A DNA stretch of 64,000 bases from Oscillatoriales cyanobacterium (GTDB lineage: Bacteria > Cyanobacteriota > Cyanobacteriia > Cyanobacteriales > Microcoleaceae), in NCBI GenBank assembly GCA_004292955.1, contig RDXX01000035.1:36694-100693 (forward strand). Reading direction: 5' to 3'. Within the stretch, counting starts at the first letter, position 1, and each line of letters opens with the position of its first letter. The notes beneath the pieces were generated by a model. It searched no databases. It had not been told where the DNA came from and worked only from the letters and a program-made list of their open reading frames with translations. A program made the position numbers and the translations under genes. Below, piece by piece: positions 63,867 to 64,000 of the stretch.

Positions 63867-64000
63867 GTATGTAGTTGCGCTTGAGCGCTCTTCAATTATC
63901 GAAGAAAGAGCGCTGAAGCGCAACTACGTACGAAGAAAGGTATGTAGTTGCGCTTGAGCGCTCTTCAATTATTTAAGAAAGAGCGCTGAAGCGCAACTAC
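63867..64000. repeat. two tandem copies of a long palindrome, cut by the window end
   Basis: GTATGTAGTTGCGCTTGAGC starts at 63867 and 63940 (73-bp period). Each copy folds as GTAGTTGCGCTTgAGCGCTC with GAGCGCTgAAGCGCAACTAC around AATTAT. A single diverged copy is at 53889-53962. Confidence 0.9.

Overview
The window is chromosomal DNA from a filamentous cyanobacterium. It carries the RuBisCO large-subunit end with rbcX and rbcS, a phycocyanobilin reductase (pcyA), COP23-type proteins, a 2TM-domain protein and many GCGATCGC (HIP1) octamers. The palindromic interspersed repeats and 7-bp tandem repeats resemble those of Oscillatoriales such as Microcoleus, Oscillatoria or Phormidium; this placement is inferred from style, not from a search.

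Layout: 1-1300 holds the end of rbcL-rbcX-rbcS. 1376-7274 is a mostly reverse-strand accessory stretch: a nuclease-like protein, a phage-replication-like protein with a small relative, an orphan domain of the TPR/CHAT type, a 2TM protein and a PQQ-type propeller. 7401-9515 is a DUF255/thioredoxin-like protein. 10072-19808 is a forward-strand surface-polysaccharide cluster: three family 2 glycosyltransferases, an ABC-2 permease (Wzm-like), a Wzt-like ATPase fused to a sulfotransferase, and a sulfotransferase fused to a polysaccharide-deacetylase-like domain. 20096-24902 runs in reverse: a geranylgeranyl-reductase-like flavoprotein, a retropepsin-like pair, dxs, and a SET/DUF4926-like pair. 25123-33180 holds small XRE regulators, a beta-CASP hydrolase, tatA, pcyA and a decayed DevA-type ATPase. 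33181-40378 has dnaX and tig-clpP-clpX. 41492-45884 has asd, dapA and an RNase J gene. 46025-47345 is a decayed IS605-type tnpB element. 47851-51516 is a solute-binding protein with a hybrid histidine kinase. 51901-54242 is thrC between two MoaD/ThiS-like carriers. 55075-55620 is a tandem duplication. 55834-61212 has a P450, a GerMN-like lipoprotein and three COP23/protease genes. A phosphoketolase-like ThDP enzyme closes the window.

How the genes work together: the 10-20 kb cluster reads as synthesis and ABC export of a sulfated glycan. Three glycosyltransferases would build the chain, Wzm/Wzt would export it, and two sulfotransferase domains would decorate it, one of them covalently attached to the exporter. 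Four of its proteins share a module of about 70 residues (five copies in all), which I do not recognise as a named domain. This is the best candidate here for an undescribed system.

Repeats are unusually active at gene edges. A four-copy 77-78 bp palindromic array gives both convergent flanking genes their stop codon. A C-rich/G-rich palindrome is read in frame inside dnaX and the DUF255 gene, and heptamer arrays run directly into start codons. I saw no tRNA, rRNA or CRISPR array by eye.
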